Source: Sphingobacterium sp. GVS05A (lineage in GTDB: Bacteria; Bacteroidota; Bacteroidia; Sphingobacteriales; Sphingobacteriaceae). From it: a stretch of 64,000 bases of DNA. The stretch is from positions 124,001 to 188,000 of the forward strand of contig NZ_JAHXYR010000004.1 of NCBI RefSeq assembly GCF_019969845.1, in the 5' to 3' direction. The translations under genes and the position numbers were made by a program. The notes beneath the pieces are model-generated. The model searched no databases. It saw only the letters and a program-made list of their open reading frames with translations, and had not been told where the DNA came from. The stretch's first letter is position 1, and each line of letters begins with the position of its first letter. This document shows, piece after piece, positions 1-7,972 of this stretch.

Positions 1-30
1 CAGCTATTGTATTATCCCATTGGGACTTAA

Positions 31-810
31 ATGAAAAATATTATGCCTTGGAATCCAGATATCTATAATAAGTTTAAAGACATCCGTTTCAAACCTTTTT
101 TTGATCTATCCGAACTAATAGCTTCGGAAACAACGATGAAAGCGGTAGATCTCGGATGTGGAACCGGAGAGCAAACCGCTATTTTAAGCGATAAATTTCC
201 ACAGGCTACATTCCTTGGAATAGATGCATCTCCAGAAATGTTATCGATGAGCCGTAAGCTTGAACATGAACACCTAAAATTTGAAAATAGTAGTGTTGAA
301 AAATTTCTGGAGACAGCGGGTTCCTGGGATTTGATATTCAGTAATGCGGCATTGCAATGGCTGGATGGTCACCAAACACTTTTTCCGCATCTCATTTCCA
401 AATTGAGTAGCGGTGGGCAATTGGCCGTTCAGATGCCTTACCAACCGGAAAATGTCTTAAATAAACTGCTATCTGAGCTGGCTGATGAAGAACCTTACCG
501 AAGCTATTTGGATGGTTGGAATAGGGCTTCATCGGTGCTAAGTATAGATGACTATGCACAGATTTTGTTTCATTCGGGCTTGGAGGAATTGGATCTCTCG
601 CTTCGTATATACCCAATTATAGCTGCCGAAGCGGAAGTACTTTATGACTTTATTTCCGGATCGGCATTGATCCCTTATATTGAGCGACTGGACGAAGATA
701 AACGACCTGTTTTTATTGAGGCTTTTAAGACACGTATTAAACAGCATTTTTCCAGATTCCCCGCGATATATCCGTTTAAACGTATTTTGTTGTATGGACG
801 AAAGAGCTGA
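31..810 (+). CDS. SAM-dependent methyltransferase, trans-aconitate 2-methyltransferase-like
   Basis: Class I SAM-dependent methyltransferase of 259 aa. The N-terminus (MPWNPDIYNKF) matches the usual start of trans-aconitate methyltransferases (Tam), which methyl-esterify trans-aconitate in the cytoplasm. Motif I is VDLGCGTGE near residue 40, followed by the acidic ribose-binding segment GIDASPEML near 65 and a motif IV-like IFSNAALQW near 105. The full Rossmann half and a C-terminal substrate cap are present, and the length fits Tam. ATG at 31 is used; ATG at 43 is an alternative that matches Tam start sites better. The substrate is inferred from family resemblance only. The gene is convergent with ybaK, 21 bp away. 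Confidence 0.8.
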   Translation: MKNIMPWNPDIYNKFKDIRFKPFFDLSELIASETTMKAVDLGCGTGEQTAILSDKFPQATFLGIDASPEMLSMSRKLEHEHLKFENSSVEKFLETAGSWDLIFSNAALQWLDGHQTLFPHLISKLSSGGQLAVQMPYQPENVLNKLLSELADEEPYRSYLDGWNRASSVLSIDDYAQILFHSGLEELDLSLRIYPIIAAEAEVLYDFISGSALIPYIERLDEDKRPVFIEAFKTRIKQHFSRFPAIYPFKRILLYGRKS

Positions 811-831
811 AATCGGGCGAGGATGTTCGCG

Positions 832-1308
832 TTAAATACTGATCAAATCGGACCAGACCGCCTTGGTCATCGTTGCTAAATCATTGGGATTTAATATTAT
901 TTGAAGGCCTCGTTTTCCTGCGCTCACAGAAATTTCTGTTTCCAATTGAGCTGCTTCCTCGATAAATGTTGGAAATAGTTTTTTCATGCCAATAGGTGAG
1001 CAGCCCCCACGGATATAGCCTGTTACAGCTAGGAGATCCTTCATAGGGAGCATTTCACAATTTTTATTGCCTGATGCTTTAGCGATCTTTTTTAAGTCAA
1101 GTTGGGCATTTCCGGGAATTACAGCAACAATGTAAGGGTCTATATTTCCTTTCAATACTAAAGTCTTATAAAGTGTTTCAGGTAATAGACCTAAGGACAA
1201 GGCAACATGCTCCGCGCTGACATCATGATCATCCACCTCGTATTCTCTTAATTCATAGTTTACTTTTGCCGTATCCAACAAGCGGACTGCATTGGTTTTA
1301 TGCGACAT
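832..1308 (-). CDS. ybaK: Cys-tRNA(Pro)/Cys-tRNA(Cys) deacylase, YbaK/EbsC family
   Basis: Trans-editing deacylase of 158 aa that hydrolyses Cys mischarged onto tRNA-Pro in the cytoplasm. It has the YbaK fold signature: a basic pocket segment with KTLVLKG near residue 49, and the diagnostic GYIRGGCSPIGMKK near residue 97. Length is normal for the family. It starts at an ATG only 11 bp downstream of the polX-like gene on the same strand, so the two are probably co-transcribed. No separate promoter is visible. Confidence 0.92.
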   Translation of the reverse strand: MSHKTNAVRLLDTAKVNYELREYEVDDHDVSAEHVALSLGLLPETLYKTLVLKGNIDPYIVAVIPGNAQLDLKKIAKASGNKNCEMLPMKDLLAVTGYIRGGCSPIGMKKLFPTFIEEAAQLETEISVSAGKRGLQIILNPNDLATMTKAVWSDLISI

Positions 1309-1319
1309 AATAAGCTTTT

Positions 1320-2978
1320 TTAAGATCTACGATTTGAAAAATAGTTTGTAATCTCTGTCAAGGAGTATGTATTCAGACAATTTTTTGCTTCCAGACCACC
1401 TTTCTGTGCAACAAAAATACCATATTGCATGTCCAACAGCCCTTCAGTACGATGCGCATCAGGGTTAATGGACAACAATACGCCCTTTTCTACAGCGTAG
1501 CGATGCCATCTCCAATCTAAATCTAACCTTAAAGGATTTGCATTAATTTCGATGACGACTTTATTCGCGGCGCAGGCATCAATTATTTTTTTAAAGTCAA
1601 GTGGATAGCCCGATCTACTTAATAAAAGGCGGCCTGTTGGATGTCCCAAAATTGTTGTATATGGGTTTTCAATTGCTTTAATCAATCTAGCAGTTGCTTT
1701 TTCCGCATCCATTTTTAAATTGGAGTGGACAGAGGCGACAACAAAGTCAAATTGTGCTAATATTTCATCGGGGTAGTCCAGTGATCCGTCGCTTAGGATA
1801 TCGGATTCTATTCCTTTAAAGATTTTAAAAGGGGCTAGTTTTTCATTTAAGCTGGCAATTTCCTTCCATTGCTCTTCCAATCTTTCGATGGAAAGACCAT
1901 TTGCATAAACTGCCGTTCTGGAGTGATCACATATTCCGAGATATTCGAGACCTAATGCATCTTTACAATGAAGAGCCATTTGCTCCAAGGTATGAACGCC
2001 ATCACTATAAGTTGAGTGGTTGTGCAGTGTCCCTTTGAGATCCTTAAATTGGATTAATTGAGGTAAAGTATGGTTCTGTGCGCGTTCAATTTCGTCAAGA
2101 CCCTCGCGCAATTCAGGTTCAATATAATCAAGCCTTAAGTTACGATAGATAGCCTCTTCACTGGAAAGTGAAGGTAAGTCAGGAAGAATATTGAATAAAA
2201 GATCCAAGTGTGCGGTCGATCCTGTACTGAGAATAAGGTCCCGATAAAAATCGTTGATATTCGTACTGAAAACCTTGAATGTAAAACCTAATTCATCGGT
2301 AATTTCCAGTGAATTCTCTGTTTTCTCCACCAATGTATAATCACCTAGGAATTTCTCCACTGCTTCTATACTTTCGGAAATGAGTAGATCCACTGTGCTT
2401 AACACCTCGCATTTTCTTCTAAAATCTCCGGTAAAGGATAGAAGAGACGAGGGGAAATGTGTTTTTAAAATAGCGTAAAATGTATCAGCTTGGGACAATA
2501 CTTTGGCGTATAGGAACCATCCCTGATTGGATATTGAGAATTCGATGGATTTCTTTATTTCTTCCTGCGTTTTTAAGCCAAATCCTTTGGCTTCAACTAG
2601 ACGGTTTTCATTGCAGGCATACAGTAGTTCGCCTACACTTTCAATACCAAGGTCTTGCCAGATAATCTGAACTTTTTTTGGGCCCAGGCCCTTTATGTTT
2701 AACATTTCAACAACTCCTGATGGCGTATTCGCCAATAGGTCCTGGAGTTCCTTAAACGTTCCGGTTTGTGCGACCTCTTTCGCTTTTTCGGCGGTACTTT
2801 TTCCTATGCCCGGCTGTGCGCTCAATTCTTCAAGCGAGGCGTCGTCAATGCGAAAGGGCAATTTGTCCAATTTAAAAGATGCACTAGCCATAGCCTTTGT
2901 TCGGAATGGATTTTCGTTGTGAAGTTCCATTAATTGGCTACACAATTTAAAAATTTTAGAGATCGCTTTATTGTCCAT
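1320..2978 (-). CDS. polX: PolX-type protein: family X polymerase-like core plus PHP phosphoesterase domain
   Basis: 552-aa protein with the domain order of bacterial PolX, normally a gap-filling repair polymerase with a PHP exonuclease. An N-terminal 8-kDa-like region and helix-hairpin-helix motifs (LSAQPGIGKSTAEKA near 50; NIKGLGPKKVQ near 93) come first. The palm core follows at about 180-260, then the PHP domain from about 315. The PHP metal ligands look intact: HNHSTYSDG, GIESDI, VASVHSN, LGHPTGR and NPDAH. The polymerase site does not: where active PolX has G-D-x-D, this protein reads STVD, and the third carboxylate region is FSTNIND rather than an aligned v-D-L-R. I infer that the PHP nuclease function is retained and that nucleotidyl transfer is lost or weak. 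It lies 11 bp upstream of ybaK. Confidence 0.88.
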   Translation of the reverse strand: MDNKAISKIFKLCSQLMELHNENPFRTKAMASASFKLDKLPFRIDDASLEELSAQPGIGKSTAEKAKEVAQTGTFKELQDLLANTPSGVVEMLNIKGLGPKKVQIIWQDLGIESVGELLYACNENRLVEAKGFGLKTQEEIKKSIEFSISNQGWFLYAKVLSQADTFYAILKTHFPSSLLSFTGDFRRKCEVLSTVDLLISESIEAVEKFLGDYTLVEKTENSLEITDELGFTFKVFSTNINDFYRDLILSTGSTAHLDLLFNILPDLPSLSSEEAIYRNLRLDYIEPELREGLDEIERAQNHTLPQLIQFKDLKGTLHNHSTYSDGVHTLEQMALHCKDALGLEYLGICDHSRTAVYANGLSIERLEEQWKEIASLNEKLAPFKIFKGIESDILSDGSLDYPDEILAQFDFVVASVHSNLKMDAEKATARLIKAIENPYTTILGHPTGRLLLSRSGYPLDFKKIIDACAANKVVIEINANPLRLDLDWRWHRYAVEKGVLLSINPDAHRTEGLLDMQYGIFVAQKGGLEAKNCLNTYSLTEITNYFSNRRS

Positions 2979-3237
2979 CGTTGTCGGTGAGTTGTTAGGC
3001 TACAAATATCCTAAATTTTGAACCAAAATACCAACCAAGTCGATAATATAATGCCGTTAAATAATGTGAAAAAGCTGATTTTGGCCAAAATCATGTACTG
3101 TTTTTTAAAATTAACAACAAAGTGACAAATGACGACTCTCTTAACCGGTCATTTTGGCTAAGTTTGCCGTTTTTGGATGTTGAAATCGACAAGGTTTGTC
3201 GTGTTTTTTGAAAATATTCGACAACAATAGGAATGTT

Positions 3238-4362
3238 ATGATAGCAGATATAAATGACAAAGAAGTAAGTGGTCTCTACAAGACAGGTATTATTCAACAG
3301 ACAGCCTATTGGTCTGCTGTGAAAAAGATGCAGGGGATAGAATCGAAGGCTTTTAATTTCAAATCGAAGCACTCCGATCTTTATACCGGAGTGGAAGACG
3401 ACACCTATTTTGTAGGGGATCTATTGATTATTATTCAGGCGGTGGATCATGAGCATAGCATCGCGTATGTACCATATGGTCCCGAAATAGAGCCATCAGA
3501 AGAAAATCAAGGGGCGTTTTTAGAGCAGCTTTCGGAGAGTTTACGTTCTTACTTGCCGCCCAATTGTATTATGATACGCTATGATCTCTCCTGGGAATCC
3601 CATTGGGCAAAAGATGATGACTGTTATGACCTCTATGGCAATTGGTTAGGTGTCCCTGAAAAACGTATTCAGGAAATGCGCTTTAATTTTAATACGGAAA
3701 ACTGGAATTTTCATAAAGCGAATACAGATATTCTTCCTTCTAATACCATTTTTATGAACCTTAGAAAAGATGAGGATCTCTTGTTGGCCAATATGAAATC
3801 AAAGACGCGTTACAATATTCATTTGGCTGAAAGGAAAGGCGTAAAGGTTCGTTCTCTTGGTTTAGAGAGTCTGGAGATCTGGTATGAGTTATATCGGCAG
3901 ACTGCGTTTCGAAATAATTTTTTCTTGCACGATATCAACTATTTCAAGATTGTACTATCTGCCAAGGCAAATGATACGTTGTCTCCGGCAGATGTTTATT
4001 TATTGGTTGCAGCGGTAGACAATCAACCTCTAGCTGCAATGTTTCTGGTGATTGCTGCAAATCGGGGAACCTATCTTTATGGTGCCTCCGCTTCCGAAAA
4101 TCGCAATTATATGGCGACTTATGCCTTGCAATGGCGTGCCATGCAGGTAGCAAAAGAAAAAGGTTGTACGGAATATGATTTCTTTGGTGTATCACCTCAG
4201 GCTGATCCATCACATCCATTATACGGACTTTATAGATTTAAAACTGGTTTTGGTGGTGAGATCTATCACCGAATGGGCTGTTGGGATTATCCGTTGGATA
4301 ACGAGAAGTATCGATATTATGCCTCGATGGAGTTTAAAAATCAAAGTTATCATTTGAGTTAA
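3238..4362 (+). CDS. FemAB-like peptidyl/aminoacyl transferase (double GNAT fold)
   Basis: 374-aa protein resembling FemA/FemB/FemX transferases, which add amino acids from aminoacyl-tRNA to peptidoglycan precursors. Visible features include QTAYWSAVKKM near the start, a central MKSKTRYNIHLAERKGVKV segment near residue 190 that is typical of the family, and a second GNAT-like half with YLYGASASENRNYMATYALQWRAM and EYDFFGVSP. I chose the ATG at 3238. An in-frame TTG at 3196 would add 14 residues but has no support. It is convergent with the outer-membrane protein gene, with only 3 bp between the stop codons. The acceptor in a Gram-negative host is unknown; related proteins also act on lipids or polysaccharides. 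Confidence 0.78.
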   Translation: MIADINDKEVSGLYKTGIIQQTAYWSAVKKMQGIESKAFNFKSKHSDLYTGVEDDTYFVGDLLIIIQAVDHEHSIAYVPYGPEIEPSEENQGAFLEQLSESLRSYLPPNCIMIRYDLSWESHWAKDDDCYDLYGNWLGVPEKRIQEMRFNFNTENWNFHKANTDILPSNTIFMNLRKDEDLLLANMKSKTRYNIHLAERKGVKVRSLGLESLEIWYELYRQTAFRNNFFLHDINYFKIVLSAKANDTLSPADVYLLVAAVDNQPLAAMFLVIAANRGTYLYGASASENRNYMATYALQWRAMQVAKEKGCTEYDFFGVSPQADPSHPLYGLYRFKTGFGGEIYHRMGCWDYPLDNEKYRYYASMEFKNQSYHLS

Positions 4363-4365
4363 GTA

Positions 4366-5622
4366 TTAAAATACTTCACCCAGGGTCAATCTTACTCCAC
4401 GGTGATTGGTGCTAACACCATAATCTATGCCGATGTTGGTGCCCGAGTTTTTGTTAAATTTAATTCTGGCGCCGGCACCGGTACCGATGTTCCAATCTGC
4501 AAACATGCTATTTTTGGGTCCGTTCACCGTGGTGAAATTTATAAAAGCCACAAAGCCGAATAAACCATCGCTGCTGATGTCTCGGCGGTATTCTGTTTCC
4601 AGATAATATAACGATTTGCCACGGAACCGACTTACTGGGAACCCTCTTCCGGAACTGTTGTAAGGGTCCCAACCCAAATTAGGTAAATCAAGGTACGGTG
4701 CTTTGCTATTGAAAACAGTCCAGAAAAAGCTACGCACAGCAATCATATTCTGCTTATTTGGATCCTGGGTCAAGCGATGGTATCTCCTGATTTCGAGGAA
4801 TAAGGACTTCCAATTCTGATCACTTCCCATGAAAACCGGGTTAAGGCGGAATTGTAGATTGGCATAATTGCCGGACCAGGTATTGATAGAGTTGGCGCGC
4901 GTGTCATAGATTAGGTTGAGACTGAGTCCTGAGGAAATAGTATGGTCTTTCAACGCTGTACCATAGGGGTAGGAGGTGTACTCGTCAAGTGGGATAGCAC
5001 TCGTAGATTTGATATTCATGCGGTAATCCAGGTCATAGCCAATACCCATAAACAGTCCGCCGTGGATTCTTTTCAACGCATGTTGATATAGTCTAAAATA
5101 AGTATAATCCAAATTGATCTGTTGGTCTCCGTGATGCTCTTTGCCTATTCCCCAAGTCTCATGTGGGTATTTTAATAGCCTGATATCACCATCGATAACC
5201 CAAGTATTATCTTTTAACCAGACATAGGAGCGGATGGGGAGGCCGAATCGCTTTCCAAAATTGGTGTATGGCGTGAAAGTAACTTTAGACATATAGGTGC
5301 TTTTACGCTCACCAAGATAAAACCCTGCTGTAGTACTCGTAATTAAAGCGTGCCCTCCTCCTGGTACATTTGTCGAAAATGGCAGAAATGAAAAGTAAAA
5401 CTTTTTTCCTGTACTATCGACAGATTGCGGTGGCTTAATCTTGAGAATCTCTTTTCCGATATCGATCAGATCCCTTTGTTTACTCGTATCTGCAATATGC
5501 TCAGTGATTTCTATTTCATTGACAGGGCGCTGTGCATAGAGCTCAGATTGAAATATCACCAATAAAAATGTTAAAGTAGCAAGCTGATACAAAAAAAGAT
5601 GCTGTCTGTCGTAGTGTGTCAT
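4366..5622 (-). CDS. BamA/TamA (Omp85)-family outer membrane protein without POTRA domains
   Basis: 418-aa outer-membrane barrel protein. A signal peptide ends near LYAQ, a short linker follows, then a beta-barrel with alternating aromatic and polar strands. A diagnostic S-R-F-R-G-K-S-L-Y-Y-L-E-T-E-Y-R segment near residue 330 matches the Omp85 RGD/RGK loop and the following strand of surface antigen D15 proteins. The C-terminus (GVRLTLGEVF) ends in the aromatic residue expected of outer-membrane proteins. There is no room for POTRA repeats, so this is a short single-barrel member rather than BamA itself. ATG at 5622 is preferred over an upstream in-frame TTG at 5634 because it opens a clean signal peptide. 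Confidence 0.75.
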   Translation of the reverse strand: MTHYDRQHLFLYQLATLTFLLVIFQSELYAQRPVNEIEITEHIADTSKQRDLIDIGKEILKIKPPQSVDSTGKKFYFSFLPFSTNVPGGGHALITSTTAGFYLGERKSTYMSKVTFTPYTNFGKRFGLPIRSYVWLKDNTWVIDGDIRLLKYPHETWGIGKEHHGDQQINLDYTYFRLYQHALKRIHGGLFMGIGYDLDYRMNIKSTSAIPLDEYTSYPYGTALKDHTISSGLSLNLIYDTRANSINTWSGNYANLQFRLNPVFMGSDQNWKSLFLEIRRYHRLTQDPNKQNMIAVRSFFWTVFNSKAPYLDLPNLGWDPYNSSGRGFPVSRFRGKSLYYLETEYRRDISSDGLFGFVAFINFTTVNGPKNSMFADWNIGTGAGARIKFNKNSGTNIGIDYGVSTNHRGVRLTLGEVF

Positions 5623-5911
5623 GAACGCCTGCAATCTAAGAGGAATTGTACAGAATTACAATATTGTAAAGAAGATTTTATCTGTTCTGTCGCGTTTTGT
5701 CTATAGATAGAATAAATCAAAATTTCATTCACCTAGAAAAAAATAGCGTTTACCGATTTTAATGTAATGTTAATCTAAATGTAATAGAATCAACACATCA
5801 GTTGTCTTAAATTTGAATCAGAAAATAAATAAGAAAAAAGTGCAACAAATTTAGATTGTCTCCGACAATAGGATAAGAAAATATACTAATACATTATAAA
5901 ATAGAAAAGAT

Positions 5912-6340
5912 ATGAAAACTTTAGTAAAAACATTTGTAGCGGCAGCAATGATAGCGATCTCTACTTGCTCAATGGCTTCGGTTAAACCAGAAGAACGTAA
6001 TTTAATTACAGCTGATTTGGCGATTGATGAATATGTAGGCGCGATGACCGAAGGTCAGGTAGCGAATTTAGATAAGCTATTCACTTCTGATTTTAACCAG
6101 AAAATATGTGGTAAACAGGATTTAAATCACAGTCGTTCGGAGATGATCGAGTTCTTGAAAAAACAAAAAGGAATAAAAATGAACTGCAAAACAACAACGC
6201 AGATCGTTGAAGAATTACCAGATTATGCTATTGCGAAAGTAACCATGCAATTTGATGGTTTCTCTAAGACCGATTTGATCACACTTGTGAAGGAAAATGG
6301 TGCATGGAAAGTTTCTAAATCAGTTAATTCTTACAAATAG
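5912..6340 (+). CDS. Secreted small NTF2-like (SnoaL-like) protein
   Basis: 142-aa exported protein. Residues 1-23 form a signal peptide (cleavage near CSMAS). The remainder has the alpha/beta layout of a nuclear transport factor 2-like fold: an N-terminal helix AIDEYVGAMTEGQVANLDKLF, then strands ending in LVKENGAWKVSKSVNSYK, the terminal hairpin common to this group. No catalytic residues can be assigned. Similar small proteins are common in Sphingobacteriaceae. A -7-like box (TAAATTTG, 5808-5815) lies upstream but has no matching -33 element. A hairpin follows at 6401. Confidence 0.7.
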   Translation: MKTLVKTFVAAAMIAISTCSMASVKPEERNLITADLAIDEYVGAMTEGQVANLDKLFTSDFNQKICGKQDLNHSRSEMIEFLKKQKGIKMNCKTTTQIVEELPDYAIAKVTMQFDGFSKTDLITLVKENGAWKVSKSVNSYK

Positions 6341-6400
6341 GAATTACTGCCACAAATTGAAATGATGTTTCGGGAAAACTGATCAATGTATAAAAACAAC

Positions 6401-6432
6401 AAAGAGGCTACTTGTGAAAAGTAGCCTCTTTT
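6401..6432. terminator. Bidirectional intrinsic terminator between the NTF2-like gene and tRNA-Ala
   Basis: Perfect 13-bp stem (6401-6413 with 6419-6431) and a 5-nt loop GTGAA. It is followed by T-rich sequence on the plus strand and, read from the minus strand, by TTTGTTGTTTTT. It sits 60 bp after the plus-strand gene and directly 3' of the minus-strand tRNA, so it can serve both. Confidence 0.8.
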
Positions 6433-6437
6433 GTTTG

Positions 6438-6511
6438 TGGAGCATATCAGGATCGAACTGATCACCTCTTCACTGCCAGCGAAGCGCTCTAGCCAGATGA
6501 GCTAATGCCCC
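6438..6511 (-). tRNA. tRNA-Ala (anticodon GGC)
   Basis: A 74-nt cloverleaf reads on the minus strand. The acceptor GGGGCAT pairs with ATGCTCC (one G-U), with discriminator A. The D arm is GCTC/GAGC with GG in the loop. The anticodon stem CTTCG/TGAAG encloses loop CTGGCAG, giving anticodon GGC (Ala, codons GCC/GCU). The variable loop is AGGTG, and the T arm is ATCAG-TTCGATC-CTGAT. The 3' CCA is not encoded, so it must be added after transcription. The gene stands alone, with no tRNA cluster around it. Confidence 0.95.
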
Positions 6512-6589
6512 CTTTGTTTTTTCTGTCGCTAAGATAATACCTTTTTTGTAAAAACAAAATTGCTTTTTTATTTTTTTAAATATTATTAT

Positions 6590-7339
6590 TTATTGCTTCT
6601 CAGTAAGTAGTTCCTCAGTACGTTTTATCTGTTGATTGTCCTTCCATGCGTCATGTCCAGGAATAACCATTTTTATCTGCGGATACTTCGCTAACAATCT
6701 TGCCAATGCAGGCTTCCAGGCTTTGACATCACCATCACCGACAAATCCCAAGTTTTTGGCCTCCGAACTTTTGATGAAGCAACCCCCATCCAGAATTTGA
6801 TAGTCCGGAAACCAGACAACGACATTATCCAAAGAATGTCCTGCACCAAAAAAGTTCAAAACGAAGGACTGACCACCCACATTATAGGTCTTGTTGATTT
6901 TAACGAGATGCGTAGCTTGGGCTTTATGATTTGCCTTAAGCAGATCGTTGGTCATTTTTGTCGCATAAGTTGGAATTCCCATACGATTATAATATGCAAA
7001 GCCTCCCGCGCGATCTTCGTGCCAATGTGTGGCATATACTGCAATGACAGGTAGCCGATGCTTTTGTTTAATACTGTCCAAAAGCGGTTGATATTGTGTC
7101 GAGTCCCAAGGCGTATCAAATAGAATAACACCTTTCTTGGTGATTAGATAGACCGCATTAGCGGCATATTTGGTGCCCTCAAAGGTATTGTAAGTCGTAT
7201 AAAGATAAAGCTGAGAATTGATCTTTTCAATGGATAATGGTTTTTCCTGTGCGCGCAAAGATGGCAATACACAGCAAGAAAGACCGAGAAGTAACGTAGC
7301 TACTTTTGCGGAGAAGAGCGAAATAGTATTTTTGAACAT
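6590..7339 (-). CDS. Subclass B1 metallo-beta-lactamase, BlaB-like
   Basis: 249-aa periplasmic zinc hydrolase. The signal peptide ends near residue 30 (SLRAQ). All B1 zinc ligands are visible: H105, H107 and D109 in THWHEDRAGG, H168 in GAGHSLDNVVVW, C187 and the substrate-binding K190 in GGCFIK, and H229 in IPGHDAW. The segment LYTTYNTFEGTKYAANAVYL closely resembles BlaB/IND-type enzymes of Flavobacteriia, which hydrolyse carbapenems and most other beta-lactams. The gene is intact, starts at ATG, and has no adjacent LysR- or BlaR-type regulator, so constitutive chromosomal expression is likely. The spectrum of activity is inferred from the family. Confidence 0.93.
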   Translation of the reverse strand: MFKNTISLFSAKVATLLLGLSCCVLPSLRAQEKPLSIEKINSQLYLYTTYNTFEGTKYAANAVYLITKKGVILFDTPWDSTQYQPLLDSIKQKHRLPVIAVYATHWHEDRAGGFAYYNRMGIPTYATKMTNDLLKANHKAQATHLVKINKTYNVGGQSFVLNFFGAGHSLDNVVVWFPDYQILDGGCFIKSSEAKNLGFVGDGDVKAWKPALARLLAKYPQIKMVIPGHDAWKDNQQIKRTEELLTEKQ

Positions 7340-7407
7340 AAGTAAATAAACGATTGTTCGGAATGAATATTGTTGTGTTGGACCTGTAAAATTCTCTTTT
7401 TTTCTGG

Positions 7408-7746
7408 CTACAACGATGTAATGAAATCTTCTCGATGCGGTGTGAAAGAATCTATCAACTCGCCTTCTTCAAGACATTCACAGCCGTGGATTAAATTTGG
7501 GTTAATGATACAGGAATCACCTACAGTTAAGATTTCATCTATGCCATCGATGTGGTACCTGAACTTTCCGGCGTTGACATAAGATATTTGTGTGTGTGGG
7601 TGTTGATGTAGGGCACCGATTGCACCTTTTTGAAAACGTACTTTCATTAACATCAATTCATCGTTATAAACTAATATTTTACGTTTCACACCATCGCCTA
7701 GATCCGTCCAGCCCTGGGCTTTATCGTGTAGGAATATCTCACTCAT
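7408..7746 (-). CDS. Cupin-domain protein, KdgF-like
   Basis: 112-aa single-domain cupin. The metal-binding motif is HQHPHTQISYVNAGKFRYHIDG near residue 47, with the second cupin His in NPNLIHGCECLEEG. The overall pattern (D-L-G-x-G-V-K-R-K-I-L near the start, FTPHREDF at the end) matches KdgF, which linearises unsaturated uronates in pectin and alginate breakdown. There are no pectin or alginate lyases nearby, so a role in uronate catabolism is inference. It is transcribed toward the metallo-beta-lactamase gene, 68 bp away, and could be co-transcribed with it. Confidence 0.78.
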   Translation of the reverse strand: MSEIFLHDKAQGWTDLGDGVKRKILVYNDELMLMKVRFQKGAIGALHQHPHTQISYVNAGKFRYHIDGIDEILTVGDSCIINPNLIHGCECLEEGELIDSFTPHREDFITSL

Positions 7747-7972
7747 TTTAATCGCTTTTATTTTAAAAAATTAATCAACAAATCTTTATCGCCAATGATA
7801 GGAAATAAATATGACTTTTGTAGCTCAGCTTGAGAAGTTCTTGATAAACGTACAGCGTCGATGAGAGAATCCCCCGATTTTCTTAGGAAAAATAGGAGAA
7901 CATGCATGAACTGATCGGTAAAGTATTTGAAAAAACTGTTACTTTGTGTCTGATCAAAGCGAGTGTACTGAT

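Noticed and set aside
3091..3372. 93-codon minus-strand frame upstream of and overlapping the FemAB-like gene
   Set aside because: It overlaps the 5' end of a well-supported gene on the opposite strand, and its sequence looks like an antisense shadow of the leader region.
4350..4380. Palindrome AAGTATT-AA-AATACTT between convergent FemAB-like and Omp85-type genes as a terminator
   Set aside because: The 2-nt centre cannot form a proper loop, the stem is pure weak A/T pairing, and it lies inside the coding ends.
6438..6511. tRNA-Ala as a possible integration site
   Set aside because: No integrase, no direct repeat of the tRNA 3' end and no island-like content were found nearby. The flanking genes are ordinary chromosomal types.
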